Assembly: GCA_022837485.1 (NCBI GenBank)
Contig: JALHHH010000011.1
Location: 1-64,000 of the forward strand
Origin: Bacteroidales bacterium
GTDB lineage: Bacteria > Bacteroidota > Bacteroidia > Bacteroidales > Lentimicrobiaceae
DNA: 64,000 nt
Reading direction: 5' to 3'
In this document: in pieces, positions 1-8,291 of the stretch
Numbering within the stretch: position 1 is the stretch's first letter
Layout of the letters: each line of letters starts with the position of its first letter
The notes under the pieces: generated by a model
The model's database searches: none
What the model was told of the DNA's origin: nothing
Seen by the model: only the letters and a program-made list of their open reading frames with translations
Position numbers and translations under genes: made by a program

Positions 1-1
1 T

Positions 2-307
2 GCCAGGGCCTTCAGCTTCAACGAATCAATATCATACTCCGACGGAGGAATCGTAAGCATGCGGGTACTCGAAAAAAGCGCCGGAAATGTAAGTCTCTTT
101 GCCTTTGATGAAGGCCAGAAACTAAGCGAACATACTGCCCCTTTCGATGCAATGATTCAGGTTACCGAGGGTGAAGCCGAAATTGTAATCGGAGGACTCG
201 TCAACCATCTTGCTGAAGGTCAGACCATCATTATGCCGGCCAACATTCCGCATTCGGTTAAGGCAATAACCAGGTTCAAAATGGTACTCACCATGATCAA
301 AGCCTGA
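2..307 (+). CDS. cupin domain protein, 5' end outside window
   Basis: Small single-domain cupin of unknown substrate. The frame is open from base 2 through the first in-window ATG (base 59), and the residues before that ATG (ending SYSDGGIVS) read like normal N-terminal sequence of small Bacteroidota cupins. I therefore infer that the true start lies before the window and that 59 is an internal methionine. Cupin motif 1 is seen around GQKLSEHTAPFDA, where a His precedes the conserved acidic strand, followed by GEAEIVIGG. Motif 2 is seen as GQTIIMPANIPHSVKA with the Pro and His in place. Such proteins form a beta-barrel that usually binds a metal; the reaction is not known. It lies 204 bases upstream of the PepSY-type membrane gene, and a second cupin follows that gene. 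Confidence 0.8.
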   Translation, partial: ARAFSFNESISYSDGGIVSMRVLEKSAGNVSLFAFDEGQKLSEHTAPFDAMIQVTEGEAEIVIGGLVNHLAEGQTIIMPANIPHSVKAITRFKMVLTMIKA

Positions 308-328
308 GCAGACTGCCATGCGCCGGGT

Positions 329-417
329 CCATGGAAATCCGATAATAAACTAACTAATTGAAAATCCTGCAATCAGCTTTCCGTCATTTCTGCCAGCGAG
401 AGTCAGGATTTCCATGG
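329..417. repeat. 12-bp perfect inverted repeat between genes
   Basis: The arms CCATGGAAATCC (329-340) and GGATTTCCATGG (406-417) are exact reverse complements separated by 65 bases. They lie between the cupin end (307) and the PepSY gene (512). No T-run follows, so it does not look like a terminator. It could be a paired operator or chance. Confidence 0.5.
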
Positions 418-511
418 CCGAAGGCCGGATAAGTAAGGCAAAGGCAGCCGGTAACGGCTTCTGTTCCAAACATACTGGTCTACGATCCGCAATTATCTTC
501 TGATTTTTTTA

Positions 512-2068
512 ATGAAAACACTGCGCAAATACCACAAATGGCCTTCCCTAATTGTGGGGATATTTTTACTGTTGACGGCCACTTCGGGAATTGTAATGAA
601 CCATCGCAACTGGTTCGCATCCGTTGACTTTCCCAGGCAGCTGATGCCGCCCGATTACCACTACCGGAACTGGAACCTGGCATCGCTGAGAGGAAATCTG
701 GAGTTATCCGACGGCTCGCAACTGCTTTACGGAAACATCGGCATCTATCGCACATCAATGGATTTCACCGGAATCACGGACTTTAACCGGGGGTTCGGAA
801 AAGGGATGGATAAGCGGAAAATCTTCACCATGCTGCAGACTGCGCAGGGAGAGCTGCTTGCCGGAACTCTCTTTGGCCTTTACCGATACAATGGTGAAAC
901 GATGGCCTGGGAGCAGATGAAGCTTCCGGGAAAACCGCAGAGGGTAGTAAAACTAATACAGAACGATAACCGGATTTATATCCTTACCCGCTCGCATCTG
1001 TACAGTCTTCCCGATGGGGAGGGACTCAGGGGCGCTATTGCGGAAACCTACATTCCACCGGCCGATAACGACGACGGCAAAGCAGGTCTTTTCCGGACGC
1101 TATGGATCGTACACAGCGGGGAGATTTTCGGACTGACGGGAAAAATACTTGTTGATCTGATTGGTCTCATCGTGATCTTCTTTGTACTCAGTGGTTTTTA
1201 TTATACTTTCCTTCCGGGAATGGCCCGCCGAACCGGGGAAGCCACGCGTAAAAAGCTGAAGCGCATCAATCGCTTCAACATCCGCTGGCACAACAAAATC
1301 GGAGTGTATGCGCTGTTTTTTCTGCTGATAACGACCGTTACCGGGATGTTCTTGCGTCCTCCCCTGCTTATCCCCATTGCCGGTTCGCGCGTTGAACCCA
1401 TCCCGGGTTCGGTGCTGAGCGGGGAAAACCGCTGGAACGATAAATTCAGGGATATGATCATCGACCGGGAAGACAAATCCTTAATCCTTTCAACCAGTGA
1501 GGGATTTTACCGGTACCATCCGGAAACCGATTCCCTTGCCCGCGCATTTACCGTGCAGCCCGATGTCAGCGTAATGGGAATCAATGCCTTCGGATATCTT
1601 CCCGACGGTAGTATCATGGTTGGATCATTCAGCGGGATGTACCGATGGTATCCCGAGACAGGAATAGTGCTGGATTATCTGACCGGACTGCCGGCAAAAA
1701 CTCCCGAAAGAGGAAATCCCTTTGGCTCTCTGGCAATTGCCGGAGTCATTACCAGAGACAGCATCCCTGTATCTTTGCTCGAATACGATGCAGGATGGAT
1801 ACCTCTGAAACGAGGAAAACAGAAGCCGGAAATGCCTGCAGAAATACGCAAACTGCCGGTTTCGCTTTGGAATTTATCTCTTGAAGTGCATACCGGACGC
1901 ATATTCTCAGTAATTTTAGGTGACTTTTACATTCTATACGTCCCTTTGCTGGGCATCACCACCCTGGTAATTCTGATAAGCGGAATACTGCTATGGTGGA
2001 AGATGCGAAAAAAGAAAAACAAAAAACAAACGGAAGGAGTGAGCAATGAAAATCGTCAGACTGCATGA
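512..2068 (+). CDS. PepSY-associated four-helix membrane protein
   Basis: Inner-membrane protein of 518 residues resembling the PepSY-associated transmembrane family. That family often accompanies iron or siderophore uptake; some members are thought to reduce ferric siderophores or carry haem. Predicted helices lie near residues 12-30, 211-233, 262-281 and 471-497. Histidines sit beside them in KYHKW, MNHRNW, IVHSGE, RWHNKIG and LEVHTG, a pattern consistent with metal or haem ligation. The two large loops contain propeller-like strands (GTLFGLYRYN, STSEGFYRYHPET, GSFSGMYRWYPET) resembling the repeats of hybrid two-component sensors rather than a classical PepSY fold. The stop codon overlaps the start of the next cupin by 23 bases, so the two are probably cotranslated. 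No iron gene is visible nearby, so the role is inferred from family only. Confidence 0.7.
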   Translation: MKTLRKYHKWPSLIVGIFLLLTATSGIVMNHRNWFASVDFPRQLMPPDYHYRNWNLASLRGNLELSDGSQLLYGNIGIYRTSMDFTGITDFNRGFGKGMDKRKIFTMLQTAQGELLAGTLFGLYRYNGETMAWEQMKLPGKPQRVVKLIQNDNRIYILTRSHLYSLPDGEGLRGAIAETYIPPADNDDGKAGLFRTLWIVHSGEIFGLTGKILVDLIGLIVIFFVLSGFYYTFLPGMARRTGEATRKKLKRINRFNIRWHNKIGVYALFFLLITTVTGMFLRPPLLIPIAGSRVEPIPGSVLSGENRWNDKFRDMIIDREDKSLILSTSEGFYRYHPETDSLARAFTVQPDVSVMGINAFGYLPDGSIMVGSFSGMYRWYPETGIVLDYLTGLPAKTPERGNPFGSLAIAGVITRDSIPVSLLEYDAGWIPLKRGKQKPEMPAEIRKLPVSLWNLSLEVHTGRIFSVILGDFYILYVPLLGITTLVILISGILLWWKMRKKKNKKQTEGVSNENRQTA

Positions 2069-2354
2069 AGCGCCAAAAGTACCATTTGATCTGGATGGCC
2101 ACCGTATTGCCGAATCTTCCTGTGCCGAAATAATTCACCTCTGCCTTAAAGCCGGGGAGAAACTTGAAAAGCACATTAACCCCGTGGATGTTTGCTTTTA
2201 TGTTCTTGAAGGAAAAGCCCTGTTTATTACCGACACCGAACGTATTTTAGTACAGAAGGATCATTGCATTCAGATAGAAGGAGGGATAAACCGCGGATTC
2301 GACAACATCTCTCTCAGCGATTTTAAAGTACTGGTGATAAAATTCAGGAAGTAA
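2046..2354 (+). CDS. cupin domain protein
   Basis: Short cupin of 102 residues. It starts inside the end of the PepSY-type gene (23-base overlap). A purine-rich GGAAGGAG lies just before the ATG at 2046, an unusually clear Shine-Dalgarno-like site for this phylum that supports this start. The barrel strands are visible as LKAGEKLEKH, DVCFYVLEGKALFI and the closing KVLVIKFRK. Motif 1 keeps one His (EKH), but the second position is occupied by Val/Asp, and a Cys (VCFY) lies on the next strand, so the metal site may be changed or absent. It may sense or stabilise something handled by the membrane protein with which it is coupled; that is inference. Confidence 0.75.
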   Translation: MKIVRLHEAPKVPFDLDGHRIAESSCAEIIHLCLKAGEKLEKHINPVDVCFYVLEGKALFITDTERILVQKDHCIQIEGGINRGFDNISLSDFKVLVIKFRK

Positions 2355-2540
2355 AACGATCCGGGCTTTCCGGATAAATGTTACGACTGCCGATTATTAC
2401 CGGCCGGCATTTGCTGCTTCCATAACCATTTTTTCCTCATTTGTAATACTTGCATCCCGCCGCTGCAGCAACGTGCAGATAATGGTTCTCTTTATTTTCC
2501 TATAATACGTTTCATTGGTAAGCCGTTTCGGATTATTGCT

Positions 2541-2548
2541 TAATTTTG
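2541..2548 (+). promoter_or_regulatory. possible -7 box upstream of the giant T9SS gene
   Basis: TAATTTTG fits the Bacteroidota -7 consensus TAnnTTTG, about 90 bases before the ATG at 2639. No good -33 TTTG lies at normal spacing, so this is weak. The preceding 2355-2540 shows nothing recognisable. Confidence 0.3.
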
Positions 2549-2638
2549 AAATTGAAGTCGGGAACCCGTTATTGAACAGTCTGCAAAAAAAACGAAAGAA
2601 GTCAGCAGACCCGGAGGGCATCCCAAAAAACATTACCA

Positions 2639-5600
2639 ATGAAACGCTGCCGGGAATATATTCATATCATCCTCACAATTATCTTTTTCACCAAAATTGT
2701 AGGGATTACCGCTCAGCCGGAAGGCAAAAGCAGGGAAGCACATCCGGGCTTCAGCAGCAAGGAAGTCATCCGTTCGGAATGGTTTGCAGGTGCCCGAAGC
2801 AGCCGCGACGGAAGTTTGAAAGCCTATACCCGGGCTCTGCAGGAACATCTGCGTCAGCATACAACGCGCGAAGTGCCGGAGAATTACGGATATGCACAAT
2901 GGCAGCCGCTTGGACCTTCCAGAACAATTCATCCCGTAACGGCACAACTCGGGCTTGTCAGTTCCCTCTGGATAGATACCACCGACTTTAAAACCCTTTA
3001 TGCCGGCAGCAATACGGGAGGTATTTTTGTTACCGGCGACGGGGGAGAGAACTGGCGCCCACTGTCCTCCAACACTTTCACTACCGGGGTACTCTCCATT
3101 CACGTTGATCCGCGCAACCATGACCGCATCATTATAGGAACGGGTCATTACGGATTTAACCGTTCTTACGGGATGGGAGTTATGATCTCCGAGGATGCCG
3201 GAGAAACCTGGCGGGAGACAGCTCTTAACAATTCCATCATGTCGCCCTCGTTCATCGTTCAGAAAACGGGAATGCATCCGGTTTCACCCGACACCCTGCT
3301 GGCGCTTGTAAACGTGGAATTCCGCTCCAGGGGACTGATATACCGCACCACCGATGGCACCGACACATGGGAACCTGTTTTCAGCAAACCGAAAGCAGAG
3401 CTGTTTCAGCTGGTTTACAAACCCGGTGAGCCAAACACAGTATATGCATGCGGCAATCTGCTTCTCGAAAGCAACGATGCCGGCGCAACCTGGACCGACA
3501 GAACCCAGGTAATTACCATTGATACCAACTTTACCATCAGCAGACTGGCGCTCAGTATTTCTGCTCAGGATCCCTCGCTGATGCTTGCCTTTTGCGAGAC
3601 CTACGACACTACAGGACAAATCGGAGGGACGCGAAAATACCTTTACCGTTCCACGGACGGGGGTGAGTCGTTCCAAAAGCTGGGAATTCAGGTTGACCCC
3701 TTTTCGGGATACTGGAAAATGCAGCTTGCCATATCTCACGCCGATAACAACGAATTCTACCTGGGCGGAGTCTGGCTTTTTAAGTACCGCATCGAAGACG
3801 ACTCTGCCCGGTACATCGAGTGCAGCGACCATAAGTACCATGTGGATGTGCGCGATCTGCATGTTTTTGCCACCGGAGGACAGGATCTGTTGTATATGGG
3901 AAACGACGGGGGTGTTAGCAGATCGGAAACCGGGGCAGAATCGTGGACCGATATCACCCGTAACGGTATGCAGATTCTGCAGCTGCATAACATCACAACC
4001 GGCGAAAACAGCGATATGATGTTCGGCGGCCCTCAGGATGCCAACCTCTCGTTTTACAACTTCAAAACCAGAGAGTGGACCAAAAATGCGCGGGTATCGG
4101 ATGCATACGACGGAGCCATCGACCACCAGAATCCAAACAACGTTTACCTTGTAGGGGTACCTCCCAAAATGAACCAGCCGCATCTGTTTTTGAAAAAATC
4201 GGTTGACGGAGGTATAACCTTCGAGATAAAAGGAATCAGCGACAGCACGGAAATCGGCCGCTACGACAAACCCCTTGAGATGGATCCCACGGATCCTCAG
4301 ATTCTGTATCTGGGTGTCAGAAACGTCTGGAAATCGACAGACGGAGCCGAGACCTTCACGCGGATCAGCAATTTCCCCGGGGAAGGTGCCCCCAAACTCA
4401 TCACAATCAGGGTTGCCCCTTCCAATACAAACGTTATCTACGCTGCGTTCGAAAACCCCGACTGGGGCGAACCCGACAAACCAAAACTTTTCGTTACGCC
4501 CGACGGAGGCGACCGCTGGTTCGACATCACCCCGAACGGCAACCTTAACCTGAATTATGCCGGAGTCACCGATGTGGCAATTCATCCTGAAAATCCCGGC
4601 AGGATATGGCTTTCTCTTGACCGGCTCTGGCTGAATCGTAAAGTTTACATGAGCAACGACGGTGGTACCACATGGACGAACTTTTCGGAAGGTCTGCCGA
4701 ATTTGCCGGTGAATACCATCAAATACGTAAAAGGTGCCGGAATGGATGTTTTATTGGCTGCCACCGATGCAGGAGTTTATTACCGTGATGAAAGTCTGAG
4801 TCAGTGGGTTCCCTTTGGCACCGGCCTTCCTCTTACCATTGTTGCCGATCTGACCATCAGCTATTCCAGAAAAAAAATTATTGCCGGCACCTTCGGGCGG
4901 GGACTTTGGGAAGCCGACCTGTGCCTGCCCCTGCGCGAGGAGAGTCTGGTGGTGAACCAAACGGAAGACTGGAGCACCGATCGCAAGGTACTGCAGGATC
5001 TTGTTCTGGAAAGAGGCGCTGAACTTACCATACGCGGAAAAGTGGAAATGGGACGCGGAAGAAGCATTACGATATTACCCGGAGCTACGCTGAACCTGGA
5101 GGGCGGCACGCTGACCAATGAGTGCGCCGGCATGTGGGAAGGCGTCAGACTATACGGAAGTCCCGATTTCAACGACACGGAGACGGGTCAGGGCCGGCTT
5201 AACATCCGCTACGGAGGAACCATCAGCAACGCCATAACGGGTGTTGAATGCCTTGGCTCCGATGCCGGCGGGAACCACATCCCGGGAACGGGAGGAGGAA
5301 TAATCACCGCTTTGAACGCCAGATTTACAAACAACTACCGGGCAGTAGTTTTCAATACAACACAGGGCATCAACCCCTCATCGTTTGTTCTGACGCGCTT
5401 TCAGATCCAGAACATCTATCCCGGGAAGGTTGACGCAGCCGATTTCGTTACCCTCGACCGCGTTCAGGGAATACGATTCAGAAGTTGCCAGTTCGAAAAT
5501 ACCATTCCAAATTCACAGCTATCGCACTCGTCGCGCGGCACCGGGATAAAGAGCTACAACTCATCGTTTGCCATCGGCCGCTACAACACGGATTCCATTC

Positions 5601-7471
5601 CGTTCGGGGTAAATGCCGAGCCAGCATTCCGCATGCTGAGCCGTGGAATTGAAGCAGTGAATTCGTTACCGGGATTCAGCATAAGTGTGTCAAATGTAAA
5701 ATTCGACAAAAACCTGACCGGAATGTACGTTTCGGGTGCCGGTTTTGTGAGCGTCGAGAAATCGACATTTGCGCTGTTATCGGGCAACTTTGAAACCGAC
5801 CGGCCTGTATCGGCAGGCATTTACCTGGACAGATGCAAATTATTCCAGTTAAACCGCAACCTATTTACAGGCATGACCGGAAGTGTAATGCCTAAATCGA
5901 AGTCGGCAGGAATTGTCATCCACGAAAGTGGCACCCTGAACAACCTGATTGCCGGCAACGGATTCAACAACGTTAATTACGGAATTATAGCCCAGAACTG
6001 CAACCGGAATGAAGAAGGCACACAAGGCCTTAGGGTGCTTTACAACTGGTTTTCGGGCAATGAATACGATGTGTGTGCCACACTTAGCCGGTTCGACAGC
6101 CGCAGCGGGCTTGCCAGGCACCAGGGCAGCAGCGGAACCGGCATTGCCGATGCTGCCGGCAACCGGTTCAGCTACAGCAGGTGGCATCGCGACGGCGACA
6201 TCCACAATGCCGGGAACCGGATTTATTATCATTACGTCTTAAGTCCGGAAGCCACCCAGCGTGCACCAAGGCCGGGTTCGTACGGCATCCACAGGATTCC
6301 GAATACTACAGCTGTAATGGGAGACAGTACGGCATTACCGGCATTTATGCATGATTTTGAGCTGGACGCAACGGAAGCCTTAAACAACTGGACCGGATAT
6401 GAAACAAATTACAAAGCTGAATTTGAAAGCCGAAAAGATGGCGGAAACTCCGAAGAGCTAATTCAGGAAATTGAAAACCACAGCGGTCTTGATGCCCCCG
6501 GATTCTACAAACGCCTTTATCAGATCTCACCATTCCTTTCGGATGAAAGTCTGCTTTCGCTGACAGGCAATGATAATTTTCCCGGAAATCTGCTAGTTGA
6601 AATTCTGAAGCGAAATCCTCATTTTCTGCGGATCCCCGGCATCTTCGGTTTACTGCAGGCACGTGAACCGGAGCTCAGAGACTACCTATATATTTCACTT
6701 GCAGAGGTTTACGGGCAGTTCAGCGATTACGAGAGACTTGAATCCGTTATGGATTATGCCCGTGCTGGACGTGATGCCGTTTTTGCAGGTATTGCAGGAG
6801 AATTTGCCGGAGGGGTTTATCCGGAGGGGTTGCGCCTGCACATGCTGAGCGACGACAGACCCGATTCCCGGCTTGTGGCTGCAGCCCTAAGTCAGGGAAT
6901 GGGCAGGACGGCAGAGGCCGCAGAGACGGCCTATGCCGTAGCGCAGGAGTTTCCGGATTACGCTGAAACTAAGGTACTGCCGTTTCTGGAACTGCTGCGT
7001 ATAAATGAAGGGTGCTGTTTGCCGGGACTGCCGGCCGGACAGCTAACCGAAGCCGACAGTCTTTTACTGGAGTTGATGTCGCAGGGCGATTGCCGAGATG
7101 CTGGCGCAGGCAATCTGCTCGATTATCTCTCCGGATCTCCGGTATTCGAGGTTTATCTTTTCCCCGGACAGTCCGTTGAGGACACCCTTCCCCAGATGCC
7201 GGTAGTAAACATTGAAGGACGCGGATTAAGGGTATACCCCGTTCCGGCTTCCGATTTCGTGATCATCGACTACTTTGCTGCCGATGCCGGGGCCGGATGC
7301 ACGCTGCAGGTATTAAGTCCCGACGGGAGGTTATGCATGGAACTCAGCATGGAGCATCCCTGGAATCAGATGCTTGTAAATACCAGTAAGTTAAGTGCGG
7401 GCGTTTATATGTTTGTATTGCAGGTGAACGGCAAATCGACTGCCCGGCAAAAAGTGATTATAGCCCGTTAA
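2639..7471 (+). CDS. giant secreted Asp-box/beta-helix protein with T9SS signal
   Basis: Secreted protein of 1610 residues, exported by Sec and then probably by the type IX system. Residues 1-25 are a signal peptide. Residues 90-770 carry at least seven Asp-box (BNR/sortilin-type) repeats, for example TGDGGENW, SEDAGETW, SNDAGATW, STDGGESF, KSTDGAETF, TPDGGDRW and SNDGGTTW, which build beta-propellers like those of VPS10/sialidase-type proteins. Residues about 780-1190 look like a right-handed parallel beta-helix with repeated short strands and asparagines. A helical stretch of unknown role follows. The last 85 residues (LRVYPVPASDFVIIDY, then GVYMFVLQVNG) form a type A T9SS sorting domain. 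Sialidase catalytic residues are not recognisable, so adhesion or surface binding is as likely as catalysis. It appears to be a single-gene unit. Confidence 0.85.
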   Translation: MKRCREYIHIILTIIFFTKIVGITAQPEGKSREAHPGFSSKEVIRSEWFAGARSSRDGSLKAYTRALQEHLRQHTTREVPENYGYAQWQPLGPSRTIHPVTAQLGLVSSLWIDTTDFKTLYAGSNTGGIFVTGDGGENWRPLSSNTFTTGVLSIHVDPRNHDRIIIGTGHYGFNRSYGMGVMISEDAGETWRETALNNSIMSPSFIVQKTGMHPVSPDTLLALVNVEFRSRGLIYRTTDGTDTWEPVFSKPKAELFQLVYKPGEPNTVYACGNLLLESNDAGATWTDRTQVITIDTNFTISRLALSISAQDPSLMLAFCETYDTTGQIGGTRKYLYRSTDGGESFQKLGIQVDPFSGYWKMQLAISHADNNEFYLGGVWLFKYRIEDDSARYIECSDHKYHVDVRDLHVFATGGQDLLYMGNDGGVSRSETGAESWTDITRNGMQILQLHNITTGENSDMMFGGPQDANLSFYNFKTREWTKNARVSDAYDGAIDHQNPNNVYLVGVPPKMNQPHLFLKKSVDGGITFEIKGISDSTEIGRYDKPLEMDPTDPQILYLGVRNVWKSTDGAETFTRISNFPGEGAPKLITIRVAPSNTNVIYAAFENPDWGEPDKPKLFVTPDGGDRWFDITPNGNLNLNYAGVTDVAIHPENPGRIWLSLDRLWLNRKVYMSNDGGTTWTNFSEGLPNLPVNTIKYVKGAGMDVLLAATDAGVYYRDESLSQWVPFGTGLPLTIVADLTISYSRKKIIAGTFGRGLWEADLCLPLREESLVVNQTEDWSTDRKVLQDLVLERGAELTIRGKVEMGRGRSITILPGATLNLEGGTLTNECAGMWEGVRLYGSPDFNDTETGQGRLNIRYGGTISNAITGVECLGSDAGGNHIPGTGGGIITALNARFTNNYRAVVFNTTQGINPSSFVLTRFQIQNIYPGKVDAADFVTLDRVQGIRFRSCQFENTIPNSQLSHSSRGTGIKSYNSSFAIGRYNTDSIPFGVNAEPAFRMLSRGIEAVNSLPGFSISVSNVKFDKNLTGMYVSGAGFVSVEKSTFALLSGNFETDRPVSAGIYLDRCKLFQLNRNLFTGMTGSVMPKSKSAGIVIHESGTLNNLIAGNGFNNVNYGIIAQNCNRNEEGTQGLRVLYNWFSGNEYDVCATLSRFDSRSGLARHQGSSGTGIADAAGNRFSYSRWHRDGDIHNAGNRIYYHYVLSPEATQRAPRPGSYGIHRIPNTTAVMGDSTALPAFMHDFELDATEALNNWTGYETNYKAEFESRKDGGNSEELIQEIENHSGLDAPGFYKRLYQISPFLSDESLLSLTGNDNFPGNLLVEILKRNPHFLRIPGIFGLLQAREPELRDYLYISLAEVYGQFSDYERLESVMDYARAGRDAVFAGIAGEFAGGVYPEGLRLHMLSDDRPDSRLVAAALSQGMGRTAEAAETAYAVAQEFPDYAETKVLPFLELLRINEGCCLPGLPAGQLTEADSLLLELMSQGDCRDAGAGNLLDYLSGSPVFEVYLFPGQSVEDTLPQMPVVNIEGRGLRVYPVPASDFVIIDYFAADAGAGCTLQVLSPDGRLCMELSMEHPWNQMLVNTSKLSAGVYMFVLQVNGKSTARQKVIIAR

Positions 7472-7591
7472 TTACCCCCGGACGGGAACGGATAATCCGT
7501 TTCTGATTATATCCCCCGAAATCCGGTGTACACATTCGGATTATCCTCTTATTTAAAATCAATCTAATTTAGAGTCAAGTTTGTGAAACCT

Positions 7592-7623
7592 ATTGCAAAA
7601 GCAAGTGGATTGGCTTAAATTTG
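7592..7623 (+). promoter_or_regulatory. predicted nrfHA promoter
   Basis: ATTG (7592-7595), a 20-base spacer and TAAATTTG (7616-7623) match the Bacteroidota -33/-7 pattern (TTTG and TAnnTTTG). A transcript would start near 7630, leaving a leader of about 60 bases before nrfH. Confidence 0.5.
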
Positions 7624-7689
7624 CTATGCAGCGATTAATTAGGTACCCAATTGCCCGAATAGATTCATTGTTTAACCCATTTATAGCGT

Positions 7690-8277
7690 ATGAAGAAAAT
7701 ACTAAAAATTCTCACGCCACCTGACCGGTGGAAGTTGCCAGTGATTCTGCTGCTTGGGGTTATGGCAGGCATGGTATTGCTGTTATTCAGGGCATCGAAT
7801 GCGCACTCATATCTTTCCGATGATCCCGAGACCTGCATCAACTGCCATGTAATGTTTCCCCAGTATGCATCGTGGATGCACAGCAGCCACAGGGAGACAG
7901 CCATTTGCAACGACTGTCACGTACCTCAGGACAATTTCTTCAGGAAGTATCTGTTCAAGGCTCAGGACGGGTTGCGTCATGCAACCATTTTCACTGCCCG
8001 GGCCGAGCCTCAGGTAATTCGCATTAAGCAGGCAGGCATTAATGTAGTTCAGGAAAACTGCATCCGATGTCATTACAATTTACTGAATATGGTAAGTGTG
8101 ATTCAGGTTACGGGCGAAAACCATAAGGAGGGTCAGGGATTCCGCTGCTGGGACTGTCACCGGGAAACTCCGCACGGATCGGTAAGGAGTCTGGCCTCTT
8201 ATCCGCATTCCCTGGTGCCCCAGCTTAAATCGGTTACACCCGACTGGCTGAACAGGTATACAAAAAAGGAAAAATAA
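7690..8277 (+). CDS. nrfH: cytochrome c nitrite reductase small subunit NrfH
   Basis: Membrane-anchored tetrahaem quinol dehydrogenase of 195 residues that passes electrons from menaquinol to NrfA for nitrite ammonification. One N-terminal membrane helix (about residues 16-33) precedes four CxxCH haem sites: CINCH (49-53), CNDCH (73-77), CIRCH (124-128) and CWDCH (153-157). The first is followed by Val-Met (Met55), the characteristic methionine ligand of haem 1 in NrfH of the NapC/NirT family. The gene lies 14 bases before nrfA, the standard nrfHA order, so the two should be cotranscribed. No cytochrome c maturation genes are in the window. The assignment is firm. Confidence 0.97.
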   Translation: MKKILKILTPPDRWKLPVILLLGVMAGMVLLLFRASNAHSYLSDDPETCINCHVMFPQYASWMHSSHRETAICNDCHVPQDNFFRKYLFKAQDGLRHATIFTARAEPQVIRIKQAGINVVQENCIRCHYNLLNMVSVIQVTGENHKEGQGFRCWDCHRETPHGSVRSLASYPHSLVPQLKSVTPDWLNRYTKKEK

Positions 8278-8291
8278 CAAACACAACACCA

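Noticed and set aside
2515..2991. Open frame of 158 codons on the plus strand
   Set aside because: It overlaps the signal peptide and start of the giant T9SS gene in another frame, begins at a TTG and has no family resemblance.
3284..4585. Antisense open frame of 433 codons opposite the giant T9SS gene
   Set aside because: The plus-strand frame has clear Asp boxes across the same bases; the antisense product is low in recognisable structure.
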